From contig NZ_JAGKJK010000012.1 of NCBI RefSeq assembly GCF_020329435.1, positions 62,001 through 126,000 of the forward strand: a DNA stretch of 64,000 nucleotides, read 5' to 3'. The translations under genes and the position numbers were made by a program. Positions 54,770 through 63,638 of the stretch are shown one piece after another. The notes below the pieces were generated by a model. The model did no database searches. It saw only the letters and a program-made list of their open reading frames with translations, and had not been told where the DNA came from. Origin of the DNA: Bradyrhizobium hereditatis (GTDB taxonomy: Bacteria; Pseudomonadota; Alphaproteobacteria; Rhizobiales; Xanthobacteraceae). Every line of letters begins with the position of its first letter. Positions within the stretch are counted from its first letter, which is position 1.

Positions 54770-55384
54770 TCACGAATGCGCGAAGATGTCTTCGGCCTCC
54801 CAGCCACCGAGATCGAGCTTGGCCCGGGTCGGCAGGAAGTCGAAACAGGCCTGCGCCAGGTCGTTTCGGCCCTCGCGTGCCAGCATGGCATCGAGCTTCT
54901 CGCGCAAGGCATGGAGGTGCAGCACGTCGGACGCGGCATAGGCGAGCTGCGCCTCGCTAAGGCTCCCTGATCCCCAGTCGCTCGACTGCTGTTGCTTGGA
55001 CAGGTCGATGTTGAGTACCTCGCGCACTAGATCCTTCAGGCCATGGCGGTCGGTGTAGGTGCGCGTCAGCCGCGAGGCGATCTTGGTGCAGTAGACCGGC
55101 TGCGGCATCACGCCAAAGGTCTTGTACAGCACCGCGATGTCGAACCGTGCGAAGTGGAAGATCTTTGCGATGTTCGGATTGGCCAGCAGCGCCTTCAGAT
55201 TGGGCGCGTCGACATGGTCCTTCGGGATCTGGATGACATCGGCGCTGCCGTCGCCGTTCGACATTTGCACCACGCAGAGCCGGTCGCGGTGCGGATTGAG
55301 CCCCATGGTCTCGGTATCGATTGCCACTGAATCCTTGTAGCGGGACAGATCGGGCAGATCGCCGCGATGCAGGCGGATGGTCAT
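54770..55384 (-). CDS. Ribonuclease D, short form
   Basis: A 204-residue DEDD-type 3'-5' exoribonuclease. The acidic residues are in IDTETMGLNPHRD (Exo I), HFARFDIAVLYK (Exo II) and YAASDVLHLHAL (Exo III with the DEDDy tyrosine). The C-terminal HRDC domains of E. coli RNase D are absent, as in other alphaproteobacterial short forms. ATG 55384 gives the family start. It probably trims tRNA or other small RNAs. Confidence 0.93.
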   Translation of the reverse strand: MTIRLHRGDLPDLSRYKDSVAIDTETMGLNPHRDRLCVVQMSNGDGSADVIQIPKDHVDAPNLKALLANPNIAKIFHFARFDIAVLYKTFGVMPQPVYCTKIASRLTRTYTDRHGLKDLVREVLNIDLSKQQQSSDWGSGSLSEAQLAYAASDVLHLHALREKLDAMLAREGRNDLAQACFDFLPTRAKLDLGGWEAEDIFAHS

Positions 55385-55549
55385 GAAGGAAAGCCTCGTG
55401 TCATCAGTCGATTCGACGGAAACACTAGCGCCCGGCGCCGCGGGAGGCGAGCGGCTGGGCACGGCTTATAGGCCGGGAATTGGCGGCTTTGGGGATTTTG
55501 TTGGGCCGGCCCGCGCGAACCACCGCCGCGCCTTGGACCATCCTTTTCG

Positions 55550-55729
55550 CTAGTGACTTCGAGACTTTGGCTGCTCAGCCGCGTTGCCTTCGGATTTCGG
55601 GGGCTGAAGCTCTGGACTGTTGGCCCAGCGGTCGAGATTTTCGATGACGTCCGCATGGCTCGGCCGTCGCGGAGGCGGCGACTCCCGCTCTTCCGATAGC
55701 TTGCGCGGTAGCTTGAGGTTCTCGGTCAT
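55550..55729 (-). CDS. Small hypothetical hydrophilic protein
   Basis: A 59-residue frame, MTENLKLPRKLSEERESPPP and on, rich in Pro, Arg, Glu and Ser, with HADVIENLDRWANS as the only helix-like part. GGAG lies eight bases before ATG 55729. No family recognised; it is probably disordered. Evidence is limited to the ribosome-binding site and codon use. Confidence 0.45.
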   Translation of the reverse strand: MTENLKLPRKLSEERESPPPRRPSHADVIENLDRWANSPELQPPKSEGNAAEQPKSRSH

Positions 55730-55923
55730 GGGCATTCTCCAAGGCCAGGATTATGTGCCTCCAGTGACCGCAAATCAACCCGCAACACATTGTTTTTACT
55801 TATGTATTTAGCTAACTTAGCGCGGGACTCGCGCTTCGGGGAACCAGCGTCAATGACGCACGTTGAGTAAATTACTCAATCATCTCATTTTGGGCTTCTT
55901 GACACCTCGAGGGGACCGTTCCG

Positions 55924-56169
55924 ATGTCCGATATCCGCGGCGAACGACTACAGGTAATGCTGTCGCCCGAGGAACTGACGGCAATCGATGATTTCCGCTT
56001 CAAGCACCGGATGCCGACGCGAGCAGCGGCCGTCCGCGAGCTCCTGAAGCTTGGGCTGACCGTCCTGGCGCCCGCTGGACGCGGTCGGATGAAATCCAGC
56101 AACTACGGCGTGTTCAGCCGCGGTCCGGATGGACATTTGTCCGAGTCCGATCCGGATCCTGCGACGTAA
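55924..56169 (+). CDS. Ribbon-helix-helix (Arc/MetJ-like) small protein
   Basis: An 81-residue protein. Residues 8-46 (RLQVMLSPEELTAIDDFRFK, then HRMPTRAAAVRELLKLGL) form a strand-helix-helix pattern of RHH DNA-binding proteins. The tail contains SNYGVFSRGPDGHLSESDP. GAGGGG is upstream of the ATG. No toxin gene follows, only tRNA-Leu on the other strand, so it is not an obvious toxin-antitoxin pair. It may be a stand-alone regulator. Confidence 0.75.
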   Translation: MSDIRGERLQVMLSPEELTAIDDFRFKHRMPTRAAAVRELLKLGLTVLAPAGRGRMKSSNYGVFSRGPDGHLSESDPDPAT

Positions 56170-56257
56170 GGTTCAGGAAAATATCTCGCCGCCACCGGCG
56201 GACTCGCGGCCGACGCGACGTCGCCAGCCGGCATCTTCGTTCGCTCGGGATGGGTGA

Positions 56258-56344
<87 letters not shown>

Positions 56345-56493
56345 ACGTGGCGGGCTTAGTAAGGATCGGTTACGCGCTTGTCAAATTGCTTCAACGCCAT
56401 CGGAATACGCTGTACAGCGGGGCCGTGTTGGCGTATCGCGAATCCGCTAAATCCCACCAATATCTTCGAATTTGACCGGCAGGAATTGACCCG

Positions 56494-57462
56494 ATGGCAT
56501 CGAACCTGGAAACGCTCGTCACGGTTTTTGGGGGATCGGGGTTTCTGGGGCGCAACGTGGTCCGGGCGCTGGCCAAGCGGCAATACCGGATCAGGGTGGC
56601 GGTGCGCCGGCCTGAGCTCGCCGGGCACCTGCAGCCACTCGGCCGGGTCGGCCAGATCCATCCCGTCCAGGCCAATATCCGCTATCCGGCTTCCGTCGAA
56701 GCCGCGATGCGCGATTCGGCTGTCGTCATCAATCTGGTCGGCACCCTCGCCGAGAGCGGCGCCCAGACCTTTGACGCGGTCCAGACCAAGGGCGCCGAGA
56801 CCATCGCCCGGGCCGCCGCGGCCGCCGGCGCGCGGATGGTGCACGTATCGGCGATCGGCGCCGACGAGAATGCCCTCTCGGCCTACAGCCGCACCAAGGC
56901 GGCCGGCGAGAAGGCCGTGCTGGCAGCCCTGCCCTCGGCCACCATCCTGCGGCCATCGCTATTGTTTGGGCCCGAGGACCAGTTCACCAACCGGTTCGCG
57001 GCGCTGGCCCGGATATCGCCGTTCCTGCCGCTGATCGGCGGCGGGATGAATCGGGTGCAGCCGGCCTATGTCGGCGACGTCGCCGCCGCGGTCGCTGATG
57101 CCGTCGACGGCAAGACGAAGGCAGGCAGCATTTACGAGCTCGGCGGGCCGGAAGTGCTGACCATGCGCGAGGTCATGGAAATCATTCTCGCGATCACTGA
57201 CCGCAAGCGCATGCTGCTCTCGCTGCCCTTCGGCTTGGCGCGGTTCAAGGCGCTGTTCCTGCAATTTGCGCCGGGCCCGTTCAAGCTGACGCCGGACCAG
57301 GTGGCGATGCTGCAGTCGGACAATGTGGTGTCGGATGCCGCCAAGGCTGCAGGGCTGACGCTCGAAGGGCTCGGCATCATGCCCGAATCGATCGAGGCGA
57401 TCGCCCCGCAATATCTCTGGATGTTCCGCCCCGCAGGGCAGTTTCAACGCAAGAACGCGTAG
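56494..57462 (+). CDS. NDUFA9-like NAD(P)-binding protein
   Basis: A 322-residue atypical short-chain dehydrogenase of the NDUFA9 subgroup, accessory to respiratory complex I in alphaproteobacteria and mitochondria. The Rossmann motif is TVFGGSGFLGRNVVRALAKR. VHVSAIGADENALSAYSRTK holds an S/Y/K-like region, and RPSLLFGPEDQFTNRFA is characteristic. It is not near nuo genes here. A catalytic role is unproven; a structural, cofactor-binding role is known for the family. Confidence 0.9.
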   Translation: MASNLETLVTVFGGSGFLGRNVVRALAKRQYRIRVAVRRPELAGHLQPLGRVGQIHPVQANIRYPASVEAAMRDSAVVINLVGTLAESGAQTFDAVQTKGAETIARAAAAAGARMVHVSAIGADENALSAYSRTKAAGEKAVLAALPSATILRPSLLFGPEDQFTNRFAALARISPFLPLIGGGMNRVQPAYVGDVAAAVADAVDGKTKAGSIYELGGPEVLTMREVMEIILAITDRKRMLLSLPFGLARFKALFLQFAPGPFKLTPDQVAMLQSDNVVSDAAKAAGLTLEGLGIMPESIEAIAPQYLWMFRPAGQFQRKNA

Positions 57463-57468
57463 GGATTC

Positions 57469-57556
57469 AAGGTGAGCAAGGCGAAGCGTGCCCACCATCC
57501 AGTATGCTGATGGACAGATGGTGGGCACGGCGCAAGCGCGCCTTTGCCTACCCTAC
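57469..57556. repeat. Palindrome, second copy of the GTGGGCA family
   Basis: AAGGTGAGCAAGGCGAAGCG and TGCCCACCATC pair with GATGGTGGGCACG and CTTTGCCTACCCT. It shares its core with the repeat at 15423-15513 and lies between convergent NDUFA9-like and uppP genes. Confidence 0.8.
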
Positions 57557-57570
57557 AGCTTCGGAGAAGC

Positions 57571-58377
57571 TTACTTCCCCAGCGCCAGCGCGATCAGACC
57601 GACCGTGCCGAGGGCGACCCGCCACCACGCGAAGAACGTAAATCCGTGGCGGGTGACATAGGTGAGGAACGTCTTCACCACGATCGCCGCGGTGATGAAG
57701 GAGACCACGAATCCGATTGCGAGGATTCCGATGTGATCGAGGGTCATCTCGCCGCGGTTCTTGTAGAAATCATAGACGAACGCGCCGACCATGGTCGGGA
57801 TCGCGAGAAAGAACGAGAACTCCGCCGCCGATCGCTTGTCGCCGCCGAGCAGCATAGCCGCGACGATGCTGGCGCCGGAGCGCGACACACCTGGAATCAT
57901 CGCCACGCATTGCGCGATCCCGATCCACAGATACATCGTCAGCGGATAGCGGGTGGCGTCGTCTTCGGTTGGCTTGAGTTCGAGCTGATCAACCCACAAG
58001 AGGATCGCACCGCCGACGATCAGTGTGAAGTTCACCACCCATGGATTGAACAAGAGCTCCTTGATGTATTTTCCCGCAATCACGCCGACAATGACAGCGG
58101 GCAGAAACGCCAACAGCACGCCGATGACGAAGCGACGGTCATCAGGATTGGTGAACATGCCGACCGCCACGCGCGACAGCTTGAAGAAATACAGCATCAC
58201 AATGGCGAGGATCGCGCCGAGCTGAATCAGGATCACGAAGCTCTGCCAGAACGCGCCCTCGCCAAGGCCAAAGAAGCGTTGCGCCAGCAGCATATGTCCC
58301 GTCGAAGAAACCGGCAGAAATTCCGTGATACCCTCGATGATGCCGAGAATCACTGCCTTCACTGCATCCGACATCAT
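57571..58377 (-). CDS. uppP: Undecaprenyl-diphosphatase
   Basis: A 268-residue polytopic membrane enzyme (BacA/UppP) that dephosphorylates undecaprenyl pyrophosphate, recycling the lipid carrier of peptidoglycan and O-antigen. Both catalytic signatures are intact: GIIEGITEFLPVSSTGHM and PGVSRSGASIVAAML. The start is chosen as MMSDAVKAV at 58377; ATGs a few codons upstream are possible. Confidence 0.96.
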   Translation of the reverse strand: MMSDAVKAVILGIIEGITEFLPVSSTGHMLLAQRFFGLGEGAFWQSFVILIQLGAILAIVMLYFFKLSRVAVGMFTNPDDRRFVIGVLLAFLPAVIVGVIAGKYIKELLFNPWVVNFTLIVGGAILLWVDQLELKPTEDDATRYPLTMYLWIGIAQCVAMIPGVSRSGASIVAAMLLGGDKRSAAEFSFFLAIPTMVGAFVYDFYKNRGEMTLDHIGILAIGFVVSFITAAIVVKTFLTYVTRHGFTFFAWWRVALGTVGLIALALGK

Positions 58378-58562
58378 GATGGGGTCCATTTTGACGGGAA
58401 AAGCCGCGTTCTTCTCGCCCAATTATCCGGATGCCGCAATCGCAAAAAAACGCCAAACACAGGTTGCCTGATGCGCCTGCTTGGCTAGTGTCCCGATTCG
58501 CGTGCCGCGGACCTGACCCGCTTTTGGTTCCCAGAGCACGACGAATTTACTTCAAGGAATTC

Positions 58563-59255
58563 ATGTACACGCTCTATCATCACCCGTTCTGCCCGCATTC
58601 GCGCTTCATTCGCCTGGTGCTCGGCGAATACGGCCTCGACCTGCGCCTGGTGGAAGAGCGGGCGTGGGAGCGGCGCGAGGGATTTCTCCTGCTCAATCCC
58701 GCGGGCACCACGCCGGTGTTGATGGCTGACGGCTTTCCGCCGATTCCCGGCGCGGGCGTGATTGCCGAATATCTCGACGAGACACACGGCCTGGAGGCGG
58801 GCGACCGGCGGCTCTTGCCGGCCGCGATGGGCGAGCGTGTCGAGGTGCGCCGCCTGATGGCGTGGTTCAACGAAAAATTCTTCGAGGAGGTCTCGAATCC
58901 GCTGGTGACGGAGCGCATCTATAAGCGCTTCATGAGCGAGGAGAATGGGGGCGGGGCGCCGGCGACCGACGTGATCCGCGCGGCCAAGGTCAATGTGCGG
59001 TATCATCTGGCCTATATCGGCTGGCTGGCGCAGACCCGGAATTTCCTCGCTGGCGACCGGCTGACCTACGCGGATCTCGCCGCCGCGGCGAATCTTTCGG
59101 CGATCGATTATCTGGGCGATGTGCCATGGAGCGAGGACGAAGCGGCAAAGGCGTGGTACGCACGGGTGAAATCCCGCCCGTCGTTCCGTCCGCTGCTCAG
59201 CGAGTGGCTGGCGGGCGTGCCGGCGTCGCGCACCTACGTGGACCTCGATTTCTGA
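58563..59255 (+). CDS. fzlA: FzlA, FtsZ-binding glutathione S-transferase-like protein
   Basis: A 230-residue GST-fold protein. The thioredoxin-like N-terminus opens with MYTLYHHPFCPHSRFIRLVL and the helical domain follows. The C-terminal tail YVDLDF closely resembles the functionally important tail of Caulobacter FzlA, which binds and curves FtsZ filaments and activates division. LAGDRLTYADLAAAANLSAI and DYLGDVPW are also shared. AGGA precedes the ATG. An ordinary GST is the alternative, but tail and length favour FzlA. queG follows, overlapping its stop. Confidence 0.85.
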   Translation: MYTLYHHPFCPHSRFIRLVLGEYGLDLRLVEERAWERREGFLLLNPAGTTPVLMADGFPPIPGAGVIAEYLDETHGLEAGDRRLLPAAMGERVEVRRLMAWFNEKFFEEVSNPLVTERIYKRFMSEENGGGAPATDVIRAAKVNVRYHLAYIGWLAQTRNFLAGDRLTYADLAAAANLSAIDYLGDVPWSEDEAAKAWYARVKSRPSFRPLLSEWLAGVPASRTYVDLDF

Positions 59256-60394
59256 ACAAGACCGCACTCTCCGCTGCCGACCTGAAGGCCGCGCTCGTGC
59301 GCGAAGCGGAGACTCTCGGTTTCGACTGCATCGGCGTGACCGATCCCGCCAGGATCAGCGGCGCTGCAAAATATTTCCGTGAATTTCTCGATGCCGGCGC
59401 GCATGGCGACATGGACTGGCTCGCCGCGCAGCCCGAACGGCGGATGGATCCGCGCGTGCTCTGGCCTGGCGTGCGCTCGATCATCATGCTCGGCGTCAAC
59501 TACGGTCCTGCGGAAGATCCACTCGCGCTGCTGGCGAAGCGCACGTGCGGTGCGATCTCGGCTTACGCGCAGGGCGATGACTATCACGACGTCATCAAGA
59601 AACGCTTGAAGACGCTAGCGCGGTGGCTGGCCGCCGAAACCGGCGAAGAAGTGAAAGTGTTCATCGATACCGCAGCCGTGATGGAAAAGCCGCTGGCGCA
59701 GGCGGCCGGCCTCGGCTGGCAGGGCAAGCACACCAATCTCGTCTCCCGCGAATTCGGCTCATGGCTGTTTCTCGGCGCGATCTTCAGCGCATCCGACCTG
59801 CCACTTGATAAAGCCGACACCGACCATTGCGGCTCCTGCAATGCCTGCCAGGAGATCTGCCCGACTGCGGCGTTCCCCGCACCTTACAAGCTTGATGCGC
59901 GGCGCTGCATTTCGTACCTGACGATCGAGAACAAGGGACCGATCCCGCACGAGTTTCGCAAGAGCATCGGCAACCGCATCTATGGCTGTGACGATTGCCT
60001 TGCGGTGTGCCCGTGGAACAAGTTCGCGCAGGAGGGCCGCGAAGCGAAACTCGCCGCGCGTACCGAATTGCGCGCGCCGTCGCTTGCCGAACTGGCACGG
60101 CTCGACGATGCCGCGTTTCGCGCGCTGTTTTCCAAATCCCCTGTCAAGCGCATCGGCCGCGACCGTTTTATCCGCAACGTGCTGATCGCTATCGGGAACG
60201 CGGATGATGTATCGCTGGCCGCTGAAGTTGAACGCTTGCTCGATGACGCAAGCCCGCTGGTGCGCGGCGCGGCGGTATGGGCGCTATCGCAATTGGTCGA
60301 GCGGAGGAGATTCGACGCGCTGGCAGCGAAGGCGCTTGACGCCGAGGCGGATGAAGACGTGCGCGCGGAGTGGCGCAGCGGCACCGCTGCCTGA
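59252..60394 (+). CDS. queG: Epoxyqueuosine reductase
   Basis: A cobalamin- and iron-sulfur-dependent enzyme of about 380 residues performing the last step of queuosine tRNA modification. Two 4Fe-4S motifs are clear: CGSCNACQEICPTAAF and CDDCLAVCPWNKF, with RRCISYLTIENKG between and a HEAT-like C-terminus. The start is unclear. The conserved protein begins around NKTALSAADLKAALVREA, but no ATG, GTG or TTG sits there. A CTG at 59252 overlapping the fzlA TGA is the most likely start; ATG 59126 inside fzlA and GTG near 59297 are alternatives. Confidence 0.9.
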   Translation: MNKTALSAADLKAALVREAETLGFDCIGVTDPARISGAAKYFREFLDAGAHGDMDWLAAQPERRMDPRVLWPGVRSIIMLGVNYGPAEDPLALLAKRTCGAISAYAQGDDYHDVIKKRLKTLARWLAAETGEEVKVFIDTAAVMEKPLAQAAGLGWQGKHTNLVSREFGSWLFLGAIFSASDLPLDKADTDHCGSCNACQEICPTAAFPAPYKLDARRCISYLTIENKGPIPHEFRKSIGNRIYGCDDCLAVCPWNKFAQEGREAKLAARTELRAPSLAELARLDDAAFRALFSKSPVKRIGRDRFIRNVLIAIGNADDVSLAAEVERLLDDASPLVRGAAVWALSQLVERRRFDALAAKALDAEADEDVRAEWRSGTAA

Positions 60395-60495
60395 CCCTCA
60401 CCCTGAGGAGCGCGCAGCGCGCCTCGAAGGGCGAGGCCACCAGCCGGGCCTGCATGGGTCGAGACGGCGCTCTGCGCCTCCTCACCATGAGGGTC
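60394..60495. repeat. Palindrome ACCCTCACCCTGAGGAGCGCG
   Basis: The left arm ACCCTCACCCTGAGGAGCG and right arm CCTCCTCACCATGAGGGT are inverted copies, with inner GCGCAG/CTGCGC pairing. It lies just after queG. A typical Bradyrhizobium-style intergenic repeat. Confidence 0.75.
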
Positions 60496-60537
60496 GTACT
60501 TGATTCCAAGCAACGAAATCCGTCATGGTCATCAGCC

Positions 60538-61341
60538 ATGACAAAGAACCAGCCCTTCTTTACTCATAACCGCGACAACGACACGTTCATGCCCACGCCC
60601 GTTTCCAACGGTCCGTGGGACCCCAATTCTCTGCACGGCCGCGTCGTCATCGGCCTGCTTGCCCACGTCATCGAGCAGCGCCACGGCTCCGACGAGTTCG
60701 TGCCGGCGCGGCTCACCGTCGACATGTTTCGCCTACCGAACATCATGACGCCGATCGAGGTCACGACCAGGCTGATCCGCGACGGCCTGCGTATCAAGGT
60801 GGTGGAAGCCGAGTTCTTCTCGGGCGGCACCAGCATGGCGCGCGCCTCCTGCCAGTTATTGCGCAAGACGGAAAACGCGCCAGGCAATGTCTGGTCGCCC
60901 CCGAACTGGGATGCGCCCAAGCCTGCGGATATTCCAAGGCCCACTGATCCAAGGCTCGGCATGAACGGCAAATGGACCACACGGCCCATCGTCGGCCATA
61001 TGGGTTCGCTCGGACCGCGGCGGCTATGGATGAGCGAGGTGCGCGAGCTGGTCGAGGGTGTGCCGATGTCGCCCTTCGTCCATGTCGCGACGGGAGCGGA
61101 TTTTGCGAGCCCCTTTGCCAATGCCGGTGATCAGGGCCTCGGCTATATCAACAGCGACGTCACGCTTTACCTGCACCGCCTCCCGGTCACGCCATGGGTC
61201 GGATTCGAGGTCGTCAACCATCACGCCACCGACGGCGTCGCGATCGGCGAATGCTGGCTCTATGACGAAGCGGGCCCGATCGGCACGTCGACGGTCGCAG
61301 CCCTCGCGCAGCGCAAGCCGATGGCGAAGCCGCCGCCGTGA
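60538..61341 (+). CDS. Acyl-CoA thioesterase-like protein (TesB/4HBT_3 double hotdog)
   Basis: A 267-residue protein with two hotdog-fold halves. NGPWDPNSLHGRVVIGLLAH and RLTVDMFRLPNIMTPIEVTT form the first half, and YINSDVTLYLHRLPVTPWVG with GEcWLYDEAGPIGTS-like sequence the second. It fits the TesB-like thioesterase family, but the substrate is unknown. The start is not secure: ATG 60538 has no clear ribosome-binding site and ATG 60487 is an alternative within the repeat edge. Confidence 0.8.
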   Translation: MTKNQPFFTHNRDNDTFMPTPVSNGPWDPNSLHGRVVIGLLAHVIEQRHGSDEFVPARLTVDMFRLPNIMTPIEVTTRLIRDGLRIKVVEAEFFSGGTSMARASCQLLRKTENAPGNVWSPPNWDAPKPADIPRPTDPRLGMNGKWTTRPIVGHMGSLGPRRLWMSEVRELVEGVPMSPFVHVATGADFASPFANAGDQGLGYINSDVTLYLHRLPVTPWVGFEVVNHHATDGVAIGECWLYDEAGPIGTSTVAALAQRKPMAKPPP

Positions 61342-61361
61342 GGTGAGCCTACCTCCCAGGC

Positions 61362-61447
61362 CGTCATTGCGAGGAGCACAGCGACGAAGCAATCCATCGT
61401 TCCGCATACGCGGAAGCATGGATTGCTTCGCTTCGCTCGCAATGACG
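61362..61447. repeat. Palindrome CGTCATTGCGAGGAGC..GCTCGCAATGACG
   Basis: The arms CGTCATTGCGAGGAGCACAG and CGAAGCAATCCAT are mirrored by ATGGATTGCTTCG and CGCTCGCAATGACG. It lies between convergent thioesterase and SnoaL-like genes. This is one of the most recognisable Bradyrhizobium intergenic palindromes; a shorter relative is at 3996-4049. Confidence 0.85.
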
Positions 61448-61458
61448 GTGGAGACAGA

Positions 61459-61929
61459 TCACTCCACCAAATGCCGCTTCATCTCTGGCCGCGCCTTCAG
61501 TGCCGCGCCCTGTTTGGCAACGATCTTCGCGATCCGCTCGGGCGCGAAGTGGAGATCGACAAACGCCGGCGCCGTGTTGGCGATCTCATGATACTCCGCG
61601 ATCTTGCCGTTGCGCAGGTGCATGATCGCGACGCCCTCGAACATCGCCCGCACGCCTTTTGCTTCCGGCAATGTCGAGCGGTAGCTAAAGGTGTAGCGCG
61701 CATAGAGCTTCTCGCCGTCGCTGACGGGATCGTGCATGTCCCAGCGGAAATCGCTCGCCGTGCGGTAGAACCAGTCGTCGATCATATCTGCGATTTTCGT
61801 GCGGCCTTCAAACGCGCCATAGAACACATCGTGATAGACGCCGTCTTCAGTGAACAGTTCTGCGAAGGCCTTGCCGTTGCGCTGCTCGACGGCGTCGCAG
61901 AAGGTGCGGAGCATGGCTGTGGTGTTCAT
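61459..61929 (-). CDS. SnoaL-like / NTF2-fold protein
   Basis: A 156-residue single-domain NTF2-like protein. FCDAVEQRNGKAFAELFTED and GVYHDVFYGAFEGRTKIADM are the typical first helix and cone strand; ARYTFSYRSTLPEAKGVRAM follows. GGAG lies eight bases before ATG 61929. The family includes ketosteroid isomerase-like and SnoaL cyclase enzymes and many of unknown role. No pathway neighbours, so no specific function is assigned. Confidence 0.85.
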   Translation of the reverse strand: MNTTAMLRTFCDAVEQRNGKAFAELFTEDGVYHDVFYGAFEGRTKIADMIDDWFYRTASDFRWDMHDPVSDGEKLYARYTFSYRSTLPEAKGVRAMFEGVAIMHLRNGKIAEYHEIANTAPAFVDLHFAPERIAKIVAKQGAALKARPEMKRHLVE

Positions 61930-61946
61930 CGTTTTATCTCCGGTCG

Positions 61947-62046
61947 TCATGCCCCGCGAAAGCGGGGCATCCAGTATTCCAGAGAATGCGACGTTAATCG
62001 ATAGGCCGCGGCGTACTGGATCATCCGCATTCGCGGATGATGACGT
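61947..62046. repeat. Palindromic element CATGCCCCGC..CATCCAGTA
   Basis: A perfect hairpin ATGCCCCGCGAAAGCGGGGCAT on the left and ATCATCCGCATTCGCGGATGAT on the right are enclosed by CCAGTA/TACTGG pairing across the middle. It lies between the SnoaL-like gene and the hydrolase gene upstream of it on the minus strand. Confidence 0.75.
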
Positions 62047-62065
62047 TGAGAGGAGTGGAAAGAAC

Positions 62066-62860
62066 TCACCCCATCTCCGCCACCGCCGCGAGAATCCGCG
62101 CGATGTCCTGCGGGCGCGACAGGCGGTGGTCGCCGTCCTGGATCATGGTCAGCACCACGTCTTCCGCCGGCAGGCGGTGCGCCAGCGCGAACGCGTGCTG
62201 CCAGGGCACGTCGGGGTCCTGCGCGCCCTGCAGGATGCGCACCGGGCATCCGACCTCGATGGCGCTGCCGAGCAGGAGATGGTTGCGGCCCTCCTCGATC
62301 AGCGCGCGGGTGATCGGATAGGGCGTGCCGTCGTCATACTCGGAGGGGCGCATCCACACGCCCTTGGTCTTGATCTCCTCGCGGATTTCGTCGGAGAAGC
62401 TGTTCCACATCAATTGCTCGGTGAAATCAGGCGCCGGCGCGATCAGCACCAATCCGGCGAGCGTTGCGACCGGCGCCTCGCGCTTGGCGATGGCCCGCGC
62501 CAGCAATAGCGCCATCCAGCCGCCCATCGACGAGCCGATCACGACCTGCGGGCCTCGGGCGAACTGTTCGAATACCGCAACGCTCTCTTCCAGCCAGCGT
62601 CCAATGGTGCCGTCGATGAAAGCGCCGCCCGATTCGCCGTGTCCGGAATAATCAAATCTAATACAGGCGCGGCGATGTTCCGCGGCCCAGGCGTCCAGCG
62701 CCAGCGCCTTGGTGCCCCGCATGTCGGAATTGAAGCCGCCGAGCCAGAACAGCCCTGGGCCACTGCCGGCACGGGCGCGCACCGCGATGCGGCGGCTCCC
62801 CTCGCCCTCTCCCACCTCGATAAAGGCCGGTTCCTGGTCGGTTGTCGCAGAATTTGTCAT
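62066..62860 (-). CDS. Alpha/beta hydrolase
   Basis: A 264-residue serine hydrolase. The oxyanion segment is FWLGGFNSDMRGTKA, DYSGHGES follows strand 4, and the nucleophile elbow is VIGSSMGGWMAL. The acid lies in LQGAQDPDVPW and the histidine in MIQDGDHRLSRPQ, completing a Ser-Asp-His triad. The arrangement resembles mammalian ABHD10-type acyl-protein or glucuronide esterases. Substrate unknown. It is divergent from infC across 222 bp. Confidence 0.9.
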   Translation of the reverse strand: MTNSATTDQEPAFIEVGEGEGSRRIAVRARAGSGPGLFWLGGFNSDMRGTKALALDAWAAEHRRACIRFDYSGHGESGGAFIDGTIGRWLEESVAVFEQFARGPQVVIGSSMGGWMALLLARAIAKREAPVATLAGLVLIAPAPDFTEQLMWNSFSDEIREEIKTKGVWMRPSEYDDGTPYPITRALIEEGRNHLLLGSAIEVGCPVRILQGAQDPDVPWQHAFALAHRLPAEDVVLTMIQDGDHRLSRPQDIARILAAVAEMG

Positions 62861-63082
62861 GGATCGGTTACTCTTATCAGCCGCTTTGTCGGCGAGCGTG
62901 CTTCACTGGTCAAGCGCGACCCTGTGGCGCTTGCGGATCAGGCGGCTGCGCTATATTTGCCGGACGTGACCGAAATGCCTCGCATTTGACGGTTTTCGGG
63001 CGCAGGTTGCGAGTTCGCTTGCTGTCTGCGGCGTATTGTTTCAAACTACCGCCCTTCCTTTCACAACTTTGGAGAACTACCC

Positions 63083-63622
63083 ATTCGCCGTCCCAACAGA
63101 GCCCCGCCCGCTGCAACCAAAGACGGGCCGCGCACCAATGATGATATCCGCAACGCGCAGATCCAGCTGATCGATCAGAACGGCGCCAACCTCGGAGTTG
63201 TCGAGACCGTGGTCGCCATCAAGATGGCCCTTGAGGTCGGCATGGATCTTGTCGAGATTTCGCCGAACAACAATCCTCCCGTTTGCAAGATTATGGACTA
63301 CGGGAAGTTCAAGTATTCGGCGCAGAAGAAAGCCGCCGAGGCCCGCAAGAAGCAGAAGATCGTCGAGATCAAGGAGATCAAGCTGCGACCGATGATCGAC
63401 GATCACGACTACGACGTGAAGATGCGTGCGATGCAGCGGTTCTTCGAGGAAGGCGACAAGGTCAAGATCACCTTGCGCTACCGCGGCCGCGAGATGGCGC
63501 ATCAGGAGATCGGCACCAAGCTTCTGGACAAGGTGAAGGCCGACGTCGCCGAATTCGCCAAGGTCGAGCAGGATGCCAAGTTCGAGGGACGCCAGGTCGT
63601 GATGGTGCTGGCGCCGCGCTAA
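63083..63622 (+). CDS. infC: Translation initiation factor IF-3 (AUU start)
   Basis: A 179-residue IF-3 that keeps 30S subunits free and proofreads the initiator tRNA. The N-domain RTNDDIRNAQIQLIDQNGA, linker AARKKQKIVEIKEIKLRP and C-domain MRAMQRFFEEGDKVKITLRY, with RGREMAHQ, are all present. No ATG/GTG/TTG lies at the expected start. ATT 63083 with GGAG eight bases upstream gives the conserved N-terminus (IRRPNRAPP), matching the rare AUU initiation that lets IF-3 repress its own translation in E. coli. A downstream start at 63209 would delete most of the N-domain. Confidence 0.95.
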   Translation: MRRPNRAPPAATKDGPRTNDDIRNAQIQLIDQNGANLGVVETVVAIKMALEVGMDLVEISPNNNPPVCKIMDYGKFKYSAQKKAAEARKKQKIVEIKEIKLRPMIDDHDYDVKMRAMQRFFEEGDKVKITLRYRGREMAHQEIGTKLLDKVKADVAEFAKVEQDAKFEGRQVVMVLAPR

Positions 63623-63638
63623 GGCTGAAGTTGGATGT

